Source of the DNA: Nitrosomonadales bacterium
GTDB taxonomy: Bacteria > Pseudomonadota > Gammaproteobacteria > Burkholderiales > Sulfuricellaceae
Direction of reading: 5' to 3'
Assembly: GCA_003104895.1 (NCBI GenBank)
Contig: PQAG01000075.1
Coordinates: forward strand, 550 to 21,245
DNA: 20,696 bases
This document shows, one piece after another, positions 13,481 to 20,421 of the stretch. The translations under genes were made by a program, and so were the position numbers. The notes under the pieces were generated by a model. It was not told the DNA's origin. It ran no database searches and saw nothing but the letters and a program-made list of their open reading frames with translations. Each line of letters starts with the position of its first letter. The stretch's first letter is position 1.

Positions 13481-13984
13481 ATGTCCGAACTGACCGTACC
13501 TGCCGCACCCGATTACCGCCGTCTCGAAGGGCCGCTGGAATACGAACAGGCGATCAACACCATCATCAAGCAGGCCTGCCATCAGCTGCGCATTTTTGAT
13601 TACGACCTGCGCAATGAAGGCTACAACAGCCCGCAACGCTTCGAGCTGCTGCAAAACTTCCTCCTTGCCAGCCGTGCCAACCAGATAACCATGGTCCTCC
13701 ATGACACCCGCTATCTGGCCAGCGAATGCCCGCGCATGATGAATCTGATCAGGCTGTTCAGTCACGCCATCAGCGTCCATCAAACCACCGCGGAGGCGCG
13801 CGCCGCAACCGATCCCTTCATCATCGCGGATGACGCCCATTTCCTGCATCGTTTTCATTATGATCATCCGCGGGCGGCATTGAGCCTGCACGACAAGGAC
13901 GCCGCCCTTGATCTGATCCGCCGCTTCAACGAAATCCTGGAACTGTCCGAACCTGCAGCGCCACCGACCACACTGGGTTTATGA
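13481..13984 (+). CDS. Conserved-looking protein of unknown function
   Basis: A 167-residue soluble protein with no signal peptide or membrane segment. Codon use is like its neighbours and it has a GGGAG stretch about 10 nt before the ATG, so it is very likely real. Striking parts are the INTIIKQACHQLRIFDYDL opening helix-strand, FLLASRANQITMVLHD, CPRMMNLIRLFSHAISVHQ, and DPFIIADDAHFLHRFHYDHP near the C-terminus. The alternation of a helix, a beta strand ending in HD, and the late FHR-like cluster recalls a degenerate phospholipase-D-like half domain; I also recall similar proteins in betaproteobacteria, sometimes next to or fused to GNAT acetyltransferases, but cannot confirm this. It lies between divergent bcp and the downstream lipoprotein gene. 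The frame is open to 13355, but the ATG at 13481 is best. Confidence 0.8.
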   Translation: MSELTVPAAPDYRRLEGPLEYEQAINTIIKQACHQLRIFDYDLRNEGYNSPQRFELLQNFLLASRANQITMVLHDTRYLASECPRMMNLIRLFSHAISVHQTTAEARAATDPFIIADDAHFLHRFHYDHPRAALSLHDKDAALDLIRRFNEILELSEPAAPPTTLGL

Positions 13985-14182
13985 CAACCCATTCCCGCTT
14001 GCATTGAATCCAATTCATCAAGGCATGCCAATAAATTACTTATTCATAATATTTTTCCGGCAGGGCACTAGCATTTTTTAGAGAAGATGTATAGAATTCC
14101 CCGCGTCGGTTGGCGCCCCAACTAAATGGAATAACCGGCAACATTATCGTAATTACATGTAATTTTTCAAAGGGAAGAAATA
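13985..14182. other. AT-rich intergenic region with 14-bp palindrome
   Basis: This 198-nt gap is clearly more AT-rich than its surroundings. It holds an exact 14-bp palindrome AATTACATGTAATT at 14151-14164, 6 nt before the AAAGGGAAG ribosome-binding site of the lipoprotein gene, and TATAGAAT-like -10 candidates around 14090-14097. The palindrome would be well placed as an operator or as a leader hairpin. No RNA gene is recognisable. Confidence 0.5.
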
Positions 14183-14434
14183 ATGAAACATTCCGTACTG
14201 CTCGCCGCCCTGCTGGCTCTGTCTCTGACCGCTTGCGGCAAAAAAGAAGAAGCTGCTCCTGCACCTGCTGTTGAAGCACCGGCTCCTGCTGCTGCTCCTG
14301 CTGCTCCTGAAGCTGCTGCTCCTGCTGCTCCTGCCGCTGAAGCTGCTGCTCCTGCCGCTCCTGCCGCTGACGCTGCTGCTCCTGCCGCTCCTGCCGCTGA
14401 CGCTGCTGCCCCTGCCGCTGCCCCTGCCAAGTAA
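14183..14434 (+). CDS. Small Ala/Pro-rich lipoprotein
   Basis: An 83-residue precursor with a clear lipoprotein signal peptide: MKHS, hydrophobic VLLAALLALSL, lipobox LTAC with Cys18, then GKKEE. The mature part is almost only Ala and Pro with occasional Glu/Asp and consists of four 10-residue units, E/D-AAAPAAPAA, from residue 43 to 82, ending in Lys. It has no domain; the extended Ala-Pro chain looks like a spacer or periplasmic filler protein. Gly19 after the Cys gives no +2 Asp retention signal, so outer-membrane sorting is likely. A good AAGGGAAG Shine-Dalgarno and the strong downstream terminator suggest a single-gene, well-expressed transcript. Function is unknown. Confidence 0.88.
   Translation: MKHSVLLAALLALSLTACGKKEEAAPAPAVEAPAPAAAPAAPEAAAPAAPAAEAAAPAAPAADAAAPAAPAADAAAPAAAPAK
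14309..14428 (+). repeat. In-frame 30-bp minisatellite, four units
   Basis: Units at 14309-14338, 14339-14368, 14369-14398 and 14399-14428 each encode ten residues starting with Glu or Asp. Units two and three differ by one base (GAA/GAC); units one and four have a few more changes, including an indel-like shift of the last Pro. High identity implies recent duplication and potential length variation between strains. Confidence 0.9.
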
Positions 14435-14453
14435 TTCAGGGTTCGGTGCAATG

Positions 14454-14483
14454 AAAAAGCCAGCCTTCGGGCTGGCTTTTTTT
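14454..14483 (+). terminator. Intrinsic terminator of the lipoprotein gene
   Basis: AAAGCCAGCC, TTCG loop, GGCTGGCTTT and further T's to 14483, 20 nt after the lipoprotein stop. The stem is 10 bp with a stable UUCG tetraloop. A-runs on the left arm mean it could also work on the minus strand for the MBL gene that ends at 14499, so it is probably bidirectional. Confidence 0.93.
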
Positions 14484-14498
14484 ATCTATGGCGGGCGT

Positions 14499-15266
14499 TC
14501 ATGCAATCTGCCGCCATCCAAATCCCGCACCCTGTTCCGCTATTCCGATCCACTCCTCGCTGCAATTCAGGGCCCGGCTTAATGCCCCCTGGGCGAGATG
14601 CGGCTGGTTGTTCTTGTCGCTCAGATGTGCAGCAATCACATGCTGCAACAGACTCGCATCCAGCCTCCCCAGCAGCGCTGCAGACGCCTCGTTGTCCAGA
14701 TGCCCCAGACGGCCTGCAACCCGCCGCTTGAGACCCGGCGGGTAGGGGCCGTTGCGCAGCATGTCAACATCATGATTGCACTCCAGCACCAGGGCATGGC
14801 AACGGTCCAGGGTGGCCTCGATGTGGGGAGTGGAGCATCCGGCATCGGTGAGCACGCCAAGACGCCGGGAACCGTCGCCGAAAACGAATTGTGACGGCTC
14901 GCGGGCATCGTGAGGCACGGGGTAGGGTTCGATTTCCACATCGCCGATCGTGAAGCGGTGGTGGCAATCGAACAGATGGACGGCCTGGGCATCCCTGAAT
15001 TGCGCGGAACTGCTGCTGAATGTGCCGTGAGTGAGCCAGACGGGCAGATTGTACTTGCGCGCAAAGGCCGCGACACCGCCGATATGGTCGGTATGCTCGT
15101 GCGTGACGACAATTGCGCTGATATCCTCGGCCGCCAGCTCCAGCCGCGCCAGGCGCTGCACGGTTTCGCGTATCGCGAAGCCGCAATCCAGCATCACCCT
15201 GGTCCGGCCCGCCTCAACGACCAGCGCGTTGCCGCGGCTGCCGCTTCCGAGGGAAGCGAATCTCAT
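14499..15266 (-). CDS. MBL-fold metallo-hydrolase (YycJ/WalJ-like)
   Basis: A 255-residue metallo-beta-lactamase-fold protein beginning MRFASLGSGSRGNALVVE, the typical opening of the YycJ/WalJ group. The metal-binding motif is THEHTDHIGG (His56, His58, Asp60, His61), followed by PVPHDAREPSQFVF, LTDAGCST and LECNHDVDML, which supply later ligands; AAHLSDKNN near the C-terminus completes the site. WalJ-type proteins have been linked to DNA repair exonuclease activity in Gram-positives; in this lineage the role is unknown. The start codon overlaps the bamC stop by one base (TAATG), so it is translationally coupled. The dapA-bamC-MBL order recurs in betaproteobacteria, from memory. Confidence 0.9.
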   Translation of the reverse strand: MRFASLGSGSRGNALVVEAGRTRVMLDCGFAIRETVQRLARLELAAEDISAIVVTHEHTDHIGGVAAFARKYNLPVWLTHGTFSSSSAQFRDAQAVHLFDCHHRFTIGDVEIEPYPVPHDAREPSQFVFGDGSRRLGVLTDAGCSTPHIEATLDRCHALVLECNHDVDMLRNGPYPPGLKRRVAGRLGHLDNEASAALLGRLDASLLQHVIAAHLSDKNNQPHLAQGALSRALNCSEEWIGIAEQGAGFGWRQIA

Positions 15267-16393
15267 TACTTCAGTTGCGCGTGCAAGAGCTTGAGGATTT
15301 TGTCTGCGGTTTCCGAGTTTTCGGCCTTGCCATCCTTGTTCTGGACTTGCACCTGCGAATTTCCTGCACTCTCGGTCACCAGGATGCGGTACTGTTCCTT
15401 GCCCATGGCCTTGCCGTCACTGCTGTTCCAGAAGGCAAGCCTGGACAGCCAGCCTTTCTCTTCCTTCTTGCCATCGGTTTCCGGATCGACGTAGCGCACG
15501 AAATACAGCCCCTTGGAACGATCCCGGTCCACCACGGTAAAGCCGACACGGTCCAGGGCCAGACCCACGCGGCGCCAGGCGCGGTCAAATGGGTCCTGCA
15601 CCAGCAGCATCTGGGAACCATCCTGGGCACGGCTGATACTGGCGCGCTCTTCCACTGGCGCAGTGGTAATCTGTGTCTTGGCTTTCGCCTCTTCAACTCC
15701 AAAGCGCACCATCAGGCGGCGCAGCATTTCGGCTTCCAGTTCCGGGTCTGCCGGGCGTGGCTGCCAGATGGTCCTGTTGCCACCGTCTCCCCCTTCGATG
15801 ACTTCATACATGCCGCGGTGGCTGATATAAATCTCGGTTGTGGCAGCGTCCTTTCCGCGTTCCAGGCGCGTGCGGAACTTGTCGCGCTCAGCCGTGGAAT
15901 ACAGGCTGTCGAGCACTTTCCCCAATGCGCCGCGGATCATGTCCTGCGGAATCTTGGCGCGATCTTCCGCCCAATCCGTTTCCATCACGCCGGATTCCGG
16001 GGATTCGGTCTTGATGATGAAGCCCAGTTCCTGCCAGAAATCTTTCACCACCGGCCATATCTGTTCTGGCGTGGCGCGTACCACCAGCCAGCGCTGAGTC
16101 CCGGCACGCTCCACGGTCACCTTGGGCTGCGCCGGCAGCAAATCCGTGCTGCCGGCCTGGGGCTGGGCGGCACGCTCGCGGTTATAGGTGGAAAAAGTGG
16201 CGCTACCCTGCGGGCTTGCATCCGGCACCACAAACTTGCTGTCCGCAGCAGGCGCGGTCAGGTCCGGCGGAACTTCCAGCGGCGGCACCTTGCCGGCAGA
16301 CTTGTAATCGATTTTCTTGCCTTCCAGAAAGGAAGAACTGCAACCCGCCAGCAACGCCAGGAGGGTGACCGGTAAAACCAGTTTGCGTAACAT
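15266..16393 (-). CDS. bamC: Outer membrane assembly lipoprotein BamC (NlpB/DapX)
   Basis: A 375-residue lipoprotein of the BAM complex, which folds beta-barrel proteins into the outer membrane. The signal peptide MLRKLVLPVTLLALLAGC ends in lipobox Cys18. It is followed by the unstructured segment with IDYKSAGKVPPLEVPPDL, the conserved stretch that in E. coli BamC lies along BamD, then two helix-grip domains: about 100-225 (RWLVVRATPEQIWPVVKDFW, then GVMETDWAEDRAKIP) and about 255-375 (LLVQDPFDRAWRRVGLALD, then YFVRYVDPE). I chose the ATG at 16391-16393; a TTG six bases upstream is also in frame. It follows dapA by 14 nt, the pairing that gave E. coli bamC its old name dapX. Confidence 0.95.
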   Translation of the reverse strand: MLRKLVLPVTLLALLAGCSSSFLEGKKIDYKSAGKVPPLEVPPDLTAPAADSKFVVPDASPQGSATFSTYNRERAAQPQAGSTDLLPAQPKVTVERAGTQRWLVVRATPEQIWPVVKDFWQELGFIIKTESPESGVMETDWAEDRAKIPQDMIRGALGKVLDSLYSTAERDKFRTRLERGKDAATTEIYISHRGMYEVIEGGDGGNRTIWQPRPADPELEAEMLRRLMVRFGVEEAKAKTQITTAPVEERASISRAQDGSQMLLVQDPFDRAWRRVGLALDRVGFTVVDRDRSKGLYFVRYVDPETDGKKEEKGWLSRLAFWNSSDGKAMGKEQYRILVTESAGNSQVQVQNKDGKAENSETADKILKLLHAQLK

Positions 16394-16407
16394 TGTCAAT
16401 TTAACCT

Positions 16408-17283
16408 TCAGATCAGTTCTGCCTGTTTCATGGCGGCTTTGAGCGTGTCATGGAAAGCCGTCGAAAGCGGTGTAAGGGGAAGCCGGATGCCGGTGCCAAT
16501 AAGTCCGAGTTGCGCAACCACCCATTTCACCGGGATGGGATTGGCTTCCACGAACAGCTTCTGGTGCAGGCCGAACAGTTTTGCATTGATGGCCAGCGCA
16601 GTAGGCAGATCGGCGCGGAATGCCGCTGCGCACATTTCATGCATCTTGCGCGGCGCCGCATTGGCAGTCACCGAAATGACGCCATGGCCGCCGAGCAGCA
16701 TGAATGCCAGCGCGCTGGCATCGTCGCCGGAATAGAGCGCGAAACCGGCAGGCGCGCGCAGGATCAGGTCCGTGCCGCGTTCCAGGTTTCCGGTCGCATC
16801 CTTGATGCCGATGATGTTGGGAATCTGTGCCAAGCGCAGCACCGTGTCGTTGCTGAGGTCGCAAGCCGTGCGGCCGGGAACGTTGTAGAGAATCTGCGGA
16901 ATATCCACCGCCTCGGCAACGGCCTTGAAGTGGAGGTAAAGGCCTTCCTGGGTGGGCTTGTTGTAGTAAGGCGTGACCAGCAGGCAGGCATCAGCGCCAG
17001 CCTCCCTGGCGCAGCGGGTCAGTTCGATGGCCTCGCTGGTCGAATTGGCGCCGGTTCCGGCAATCACGGGAATCCGTCCCGCCACCTGTTCCACCGTCGT
17101 GCGGATGAGCTGGCAGTGCTCTTCAAAATTCACTGTCGGTGACTCGCCGGTGGTACCGACGATCACGATGCCATCCGAACCTTCCGCCAGGTGAAAATCC
17201 ACCAGCGCACGCAGGCGGTCCAGATCCAGACTGCCATCCTCGTGCATGGGCGTCACAATCGCTACCAGACTGCCTTTAAGCAT
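16408..17283 (-). CDS. dapA: 4-hydroxy-tetrahydrodipicolinate synthase
   Basis: A 291-residue class I aldolase that condenses pyruvate with aspartate semialdehyde, the first committed step to diaminopimelate and lysine. Catalytic residues align with E. coli numbering: Thr44-Thr45 in GTTGESPT, Tyr133 and Arg138 in YNVPGRTACD, and the Schiff-base Lys161 in IGIKDATG. The frame is open 180 nt further upstream into a repeat element, but the ATG at 17281-17283 gives the canonical MLKGSLVAIVTP start and has AGGAAAAGG in front. The product feeds peptidoglycan synthesis, matching the cell-envelope role of its partner bamC. Confidence 0.98.
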   Translation of the reverse strand: MLKGSLVAIVTPMHEDGSLDLDRLRALVDFHLAEGSDGIVIVGTTGESPTVNFEEHCQLIRTTVEQVAGRIPVIAGTGANSTSEAIELTRCAREAGADACLLVTPYYNKPTQEGLYLHFKAVAEAVDIPQILYNVPGRTACDLSNDTVLRLAQIPNIIGIKDATGNLERGTDLILRAPAGFALYSGDDASALAFMLLGGHGVISVTANAAPRKMHEMCAAAFRADLPTALAINAKLFGLHQKLFVEANPIPVKWVVAQLGLIGTGIRLPLTPLSTAFHDTLKAAMKQAELI

Positions 17284-17309
17284 GAAGCCTTTTCCTGCAA
17301 AAAATATGG

Positions 17310-17337
17310 AGTTTAACTGATTATCAGGGCTTGTGAA
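17310..17337 (-). promoter_or_regulatory. Sigma-70 promoter of dapA-bamC-MBL
   Basis: On the minus strand: -35 TTCACA (17332-17337, five of six to consensus), 16-nt spacer, -10 TAAACT (17310-17315). Transcription would begin about 17303, giving a 20-nt leader that contains the Shine-Dalgarno. The repeat element at 17357-17455 lies just upstream. Confidence 0.55.
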
Positions 17338-17356
17338 ACAGCACTGAATTAAGGTC

Positions 17357-17455
17357 AAACTCGCGTAGCGGGCCTGCGTCCCTCTCTCCCGTTGCCTGAG
17401 CGTAGCCGAAGGCAGGGAGAGGGCTGGAGAGAGGGAAACGATCATGGCAAATCGC
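17357..17455 (+). repeat. Composite intergenic repeat, copy B
   Basis: Plus-strand counterpart of the element at 2378-2456. Shared blocks in order are AAACTCGCGTAGCGGGCC, GCGTCC, CTCTCCC, GGGAGAGGGC, GGGAAACGATCATGGC and AATCGC. Within it 17379-17389 pairs exactly with 17426-17436 (11 bp), and a TGCCT/AGGCA inner stem follows (17393-17397 with 17410-17414). It occupies most of the nrdJ-dapA gap. Read on the minus strand it is open in the dapA frame, which could mislead gene callers into a 351-residue DapA. Confidence 0.75.
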
Positions 17456-17484
17456 TGTTTCATCGCTTGGTGTTGCGATTCGCC
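17446..17484 (-). other. Hairpin downstream of nrdJ
   Basis: In the minus-strand RNA GGCGAATCGC (17484-17475) can pair with GCGATTTGCC (17455-17446) over 10 bp including one G-U pair, around a 19-nt loop, beginning 6 nt after the nrdJ stop. There is no U-run, so this may protect the mRNA end or work with Rho rather than act as an intrinsic terminator. Its right arm overlaps the end of repeat copy B. Confidence 0.4.
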
Positions 17485-17490
17485 GTGATT

Positions 17491-19317
17491 TTAGTCTGCT
17501 TCGCGCTCGAGAGAGCAGCAGCCGCGCTCCGGGCGGGATGGCGCGGATGCTGACAGAACCTGCCCGGTCACCGGGTTAGGCCGGAACACCGTACAGCCCT
17601 TGAGGCCCAGCCTGTAGGCATGCAGGTACAGATCGCCGAAAGCAGAAAAATCCAGTGCTTCCGGCACATTGACCGTCTTGGAAATGGCATTGTCCACGTG
17701 GTTTTGCAACACCGCCTGCATCGCCAGATGATCGGAGGGCGGCAGCTCGGCGGCAGTCACGAAAGCGGGTGGCAAAGGCGCGTTCTCTCCGTGCAGGGCA
17801 CGGAACAGGGCATAAGCATAATCCTGCGTTTCGTAGGAGACGGGATTTCCATCTGCAGCTCTCACGGTACGCTGACAACGCCAGTCATAAACCGGTTCCA
17901 GCCCGCTGGACACATTGCCCGCCAGCAAGCTGATCGTCCCGGTGGGGGCAATCGCCGTGAGATGGCTGTTGCGGATGCCATATTTCCGGATGTCGCGCTG
18001 AATGTCCGCCGGCAACTTGCTGACAAATGCTGCCCGCAGATAGTTTTCCAGCTCCAGCTTGGGAAACGCGCCCTTCTCCTGCGCCAGCCTGGTGGAAGTC
18101 CGGTAAGCCGCATGGCAGATGCGCGCCATGATCTCGTCTGCGCAGCGCAGCGATTCCGGGCTGCCATAACGCAGGCCGAGCATGATCAGCGCATCGGCCA
18201 GGCCAGTGATGCCAAGCCCGAGCCGCCGCGTGGCGCGCGCCGCAGCAGCCTGCTGCGGCAACGGGAAATGCGAAGCCTCATACACATTGTCCAGCATGCG
18301 CGCGGCAAGCGCTGCAGCATCACTGAGGCCATCCAGATCCAGTGACGCCATGGGGGTGAACGGCTGATGCACGAAACGGGTCAGGTTGAGCGACCCCAGG
18401 TTGCATGCCCCATCAGGCGGCAGGGGAATTTCGCCGCAGGGGTTGGTCGCATTGATGTGCTCGCAGTACCAGAGATTGTTGTGCCGGTTGACCCGGCCAA
18501 TGAAGATCACGCCCGGCTCGGCGCAATCATAGGCGGCGCGCATCAGCCGCTCCCAAAGCTCGCGCGCCCTCACCCGCCGGAACACCCGGCATCTTTGCGG
18601 CGCTTCGCTGCCCGGCCAGTGACGCTCGATGATCTCGCCCGATGTTTCCTCATCCTGTGCCAGGGGAAATAACAGGGGCCACTCGCTGTCCTCCTCGACA
18701 GCAGCCATGAAGGCATCGCTCACCAGCACCGAAAGGTTGAAATGGCGCAATGCGTGCGGATCGCGCTTGGCATCGATGAAGGCCTCGATATCGGGGTGAT
18801 CGCAGCTCATAGTGGCCATCATGGCGCCGCGCCGCGCCCCGGTGGAGAGGATGGTGCCGCACATGCTGTCCCAGATGTGCATGAAGGAGAGTGGGCCGCT
18901 GGCCACCGCGCCCACCTGCTGCGCCACCATGCCGCGCGGCCTCAGGGTGGAAAAATCCAGGCCGATGCCGCCGCCCTGCTGCATGGTCAGCGCGCTCTCC
19001 TTGAGCGTCTCGAAAATCCCCGCAATGGAATCTTCAATCCTTCCCATCACAAAGCAGTTGAACAGGGTAACGCGATGGCGGGTACCCGCCCCAGCCAGAA
19101 TTCTCCCGCCGGGCAGGAACTTGAAATCCTGCAGCAAACCGTAAAACCTTGCCGCCCACTCATCCGCGCATTCGGGCTTCTCGGCCGCGGCCAACGCACG
19201 TGCGACGCGGCGCCAGCTATCCTCGATCGTGGCATCGCGAGCCTCGCCGCGCTCGCGGTAACGATATTTTTCTTCCCAGATTTTCCTGGAAATCAGCTGG
19301 CTCAGATGGTCGCTCAT
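17491..19317 (-). CDS. nrdJ: Class II (adenosylcobalamin-dependent) ribonucleotide reductase
   Basis: A 608-residue B12-dependent reductase that makes deoxyribonucleotides with or without oxygen. Active-site residues are all visible: first redox Cys88 (LFNCFVMG), Asn292, thiyl-radical Cys294 and Glu296 in NATNPCGEIPL, second redox Cys305 in GACNLGSLNL, and the phosphate-binding APTGTISLLAG loop. A Cys-Cys pair in the tail (RPERGCCSL) would relay electrons from thioredoxin. The N-terminus has no ATP-cone, so dATP inhibition through an activity site is unlikely; this is the short form of the family. It begins 16 nt after fliR in the same direction without a clear Shine-Dalgarno. The organism must make or import cobalamin. 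Alternative family assignments are unlikely. Confidence 0.95.
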   Translation of the reverse strand: MSDHLSQLISRKIWEEKYRYRERGEARDATIEDSWRRVARALAAAEKPECADEWAARFYGLLQDFKFLPGGRILAGAGTRHRVTLFNCFVMGRIEDSIAGIFETLKESALTMQQGGGIGLDFSTLRPRGMVAQQVGAVASGPLSFMHIWDSMCGTILSTGARRGAMMATMSCDHPDIEAFIDAKRDPHALRHFNLSVLVSDAFMAAVEEDSEWPLLFPLAQDEETSGEIIERHWPGSEAPQRCRVFRRVRARELWERLMRAAYDCAEPGVIFIGRVNRHNNLWYCEHINATNPCGEIPLPPDGACNLGSLNLTRFVHQPFTPMASLDLDGLSDAAALAARMLDNVYEASHFPLPQQAAAARATRRLGLGITGLADALIMLGLRYGSPESLRCADEIMARICHAAYRTSTRLAQEKGAFPKLELENYLRAAFVSKLPADIQRDIRKYGIRNSHLTAIAPTGTISLLAGNVSSGLEPVYDWRCQRTVRAADGNPVSYETQDYAYALFRALHGENAPLPPAFVTAAELPPSDHLAMQAVLQNHVDNAISKTVNVPEALDFSAFGDLYLHAYRLGLKGCTVFRPNPVTGQVLSASAPSRPERGCCSLEREAD

Positions 19318-19333
19318 GATTGGGAAATGTAAT

Positions 19334-20128
19334 TCAAGGCCCGGCAGGCCGGGTTGCGCGCGCGACCTGCAGCATCATCTGCAGGCCATCGCGCATCATG
19401 TGCTCGAAAATCGGCGCCATGTAGGGCAAGGTCACGAACAGCACGAGAAAACCGGCTGCGAGCGTGATCGGGAAACCCACGGCAAAAATATTCAGTTGCG
19501 GGGCCGCACGGGTCATGATGCCGATCGACAGGTTGGCGATGAGCAGGGCGGCAATCATGGGCAAGGCAAGCAGCAGGCCGGTACGGAAGATTTCGCCGCC
19601 CCAGTCCACCAGGGTTTTCCACCCCACGGCAGACACGGGCTGCGCTGCGACCGGGAAAGCCCTGAAGCTTTCCGCCAGCGCCTCGATCATCAACAGGTGT
19701 CCGTTGAGCGCCAGAAAAACCAGCGAAAACAGGATGCCGAGAAACTGGGCAACCACGGGCACCTGAGCCGAATTGACCGGATCGAAGAAGGTTGCGAACC
19801 CGAGGCCCATTTGCAAGCCGATCAGGCTGCCCGCCATCTCGACAGCGACAAAAACCACCCGCATCGCAAGGCCCATGGCAATCCCGATTACGACCTGCTG
19901 TGCCAGGATCAGCAAGCCTGCGGCAGATCCCGGGTCAACTTCGGGCATGGGGCCCAGCACCGGCGACACGACCAGGGTAATGGCCACGATCAGGCCCATT
20001 TTGGCGCTGCGGGGAAAGGCGGGATTGCCGAGCACGGGCGCGCTGGCGACCAGCGCGGCAATACGGAACAAGGGCCAGATGAATGCCGTCAGCCAGGCGA
20101 AGAGTTGGGCAGAGGTGACAGTCAGCAT
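19334..20128 (-). CDS. fliR: Flagellar biosynthetic protein FliR
   Basis: A 264-residue integral inner-membrane component of the flagellar type III export gate (FliP5-FliQ4-FliR1). Around six hydrophobic segments are apparent (for example LTAFIWPLFRIAALVASAPV, GLIVAITLVVSPVLGP, LLILAQQVVIGIAMGLAM). Family landmarks include APVLGNPAFPRSAKMGL, the GxxIGLQMGLGFATFFDPVN motif, and MTRAAPQLNIFAVGFPI, which distinguishes flagellar and injectisome export proteins; the neighbours fliQ and fliP fix the flagellar version. It starts 23 nt after fliQ. Confidence 0.96.
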   Translation of the reverse strand: MLTVTSAQLFAWLTAFIWPLFRIAALVASAPVLGNPAFPRSAKMGLIVAITLVVSPVLGPMPEVDPGSAAGLLILAQQVVIGIAMGLAMRVVFVAVEMAGSLIGLQMGLGFATFFDPVNSAQVPVVAQFLGILFSLVFLALNGHLLMIEALAESFRAFPVAAQPVSAVGWKTLVDWGGEIFRTGLLLALPMIAALLIANLSIGIMTRAAPQLNIFAVGFPITLAAGFLVLFVTLPYMAPIFEHMMRDGLQMMLQVARATRPAGP

Positions 20129-20151
20129 GGCATATCATGCCCGGAAACGGG

Positions 20152-20421
20152 TTACCCGATGATACCCGGGATGCTGGAAAAAAGCTGCCGCATGTAATCC
20201 ACCATCAGGGTGATCATCCACGGCCCGGCGACAAACATCACCAGGAACATCACCAGCAGCTTGGGAATGAAAGACAAAGTCATTTCATTGATTTGCGTCG
20301 CAGCCTGGAAAATGCTGACCAGCAGCCCGGTCACCAGCGCGGCCAGCAGCATGGGCGCGGCCAGCAGCATGGTCACTTCGAGCGCGTGGCGGCCCACGGT
20401 CATCACGGTTTCCGGCGTCAT
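20152..20421 (-). CDS. fliQ: Flagellar biosynthetic protein FliQ
   Basis: An 89-residue protein with two transmembrane helices (about 16-36 and 53-75), exactly the size and topology of FliQ. MTPETVMTVGRHALEV, then LLVSIFQAATQINEMTLSFIPK is the conserved core that lines the export gate. The start ATG overlaps the fliP stop as ATGA, giving translational coupling, which suits the fixed stoichiometry of the gate complex. Confidence 0.97.
   Translation of the reverse strand: MTPETVMTVGRHALEVTMLLAAPMLLAALVTGLLVSIFQAATQINEMTLSFIPKLLVMFLVMFVAGPWMITLMVDYMRQLFSSIPGIIG

Noticed and set aside
13985..14182. Small RNA gene in the AT-rich gap
   Set aside because: No promoter-terminator pair encloses a plausible RNA; only short dyads are seen.
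14309..14428. CRISPR-like repeat array
   Set aside because: The units are contiguous with no spacers and are in frame in a protein gene.
14167..14451. Antisense Ala/Gly-rich ORF over the lipoprotein gene
   Set aside because: It is the reverse reading of the 30-bp repeat; the plus frame has the lipobox, Shine-Dalgarno and terminator.
17284..17463. 60-residue N-terminal extension of DapA
   Set aside because: It translates the composite repeat; the internal ATG at 17283 gives the canonical start, length and Shine-Dalgarno.
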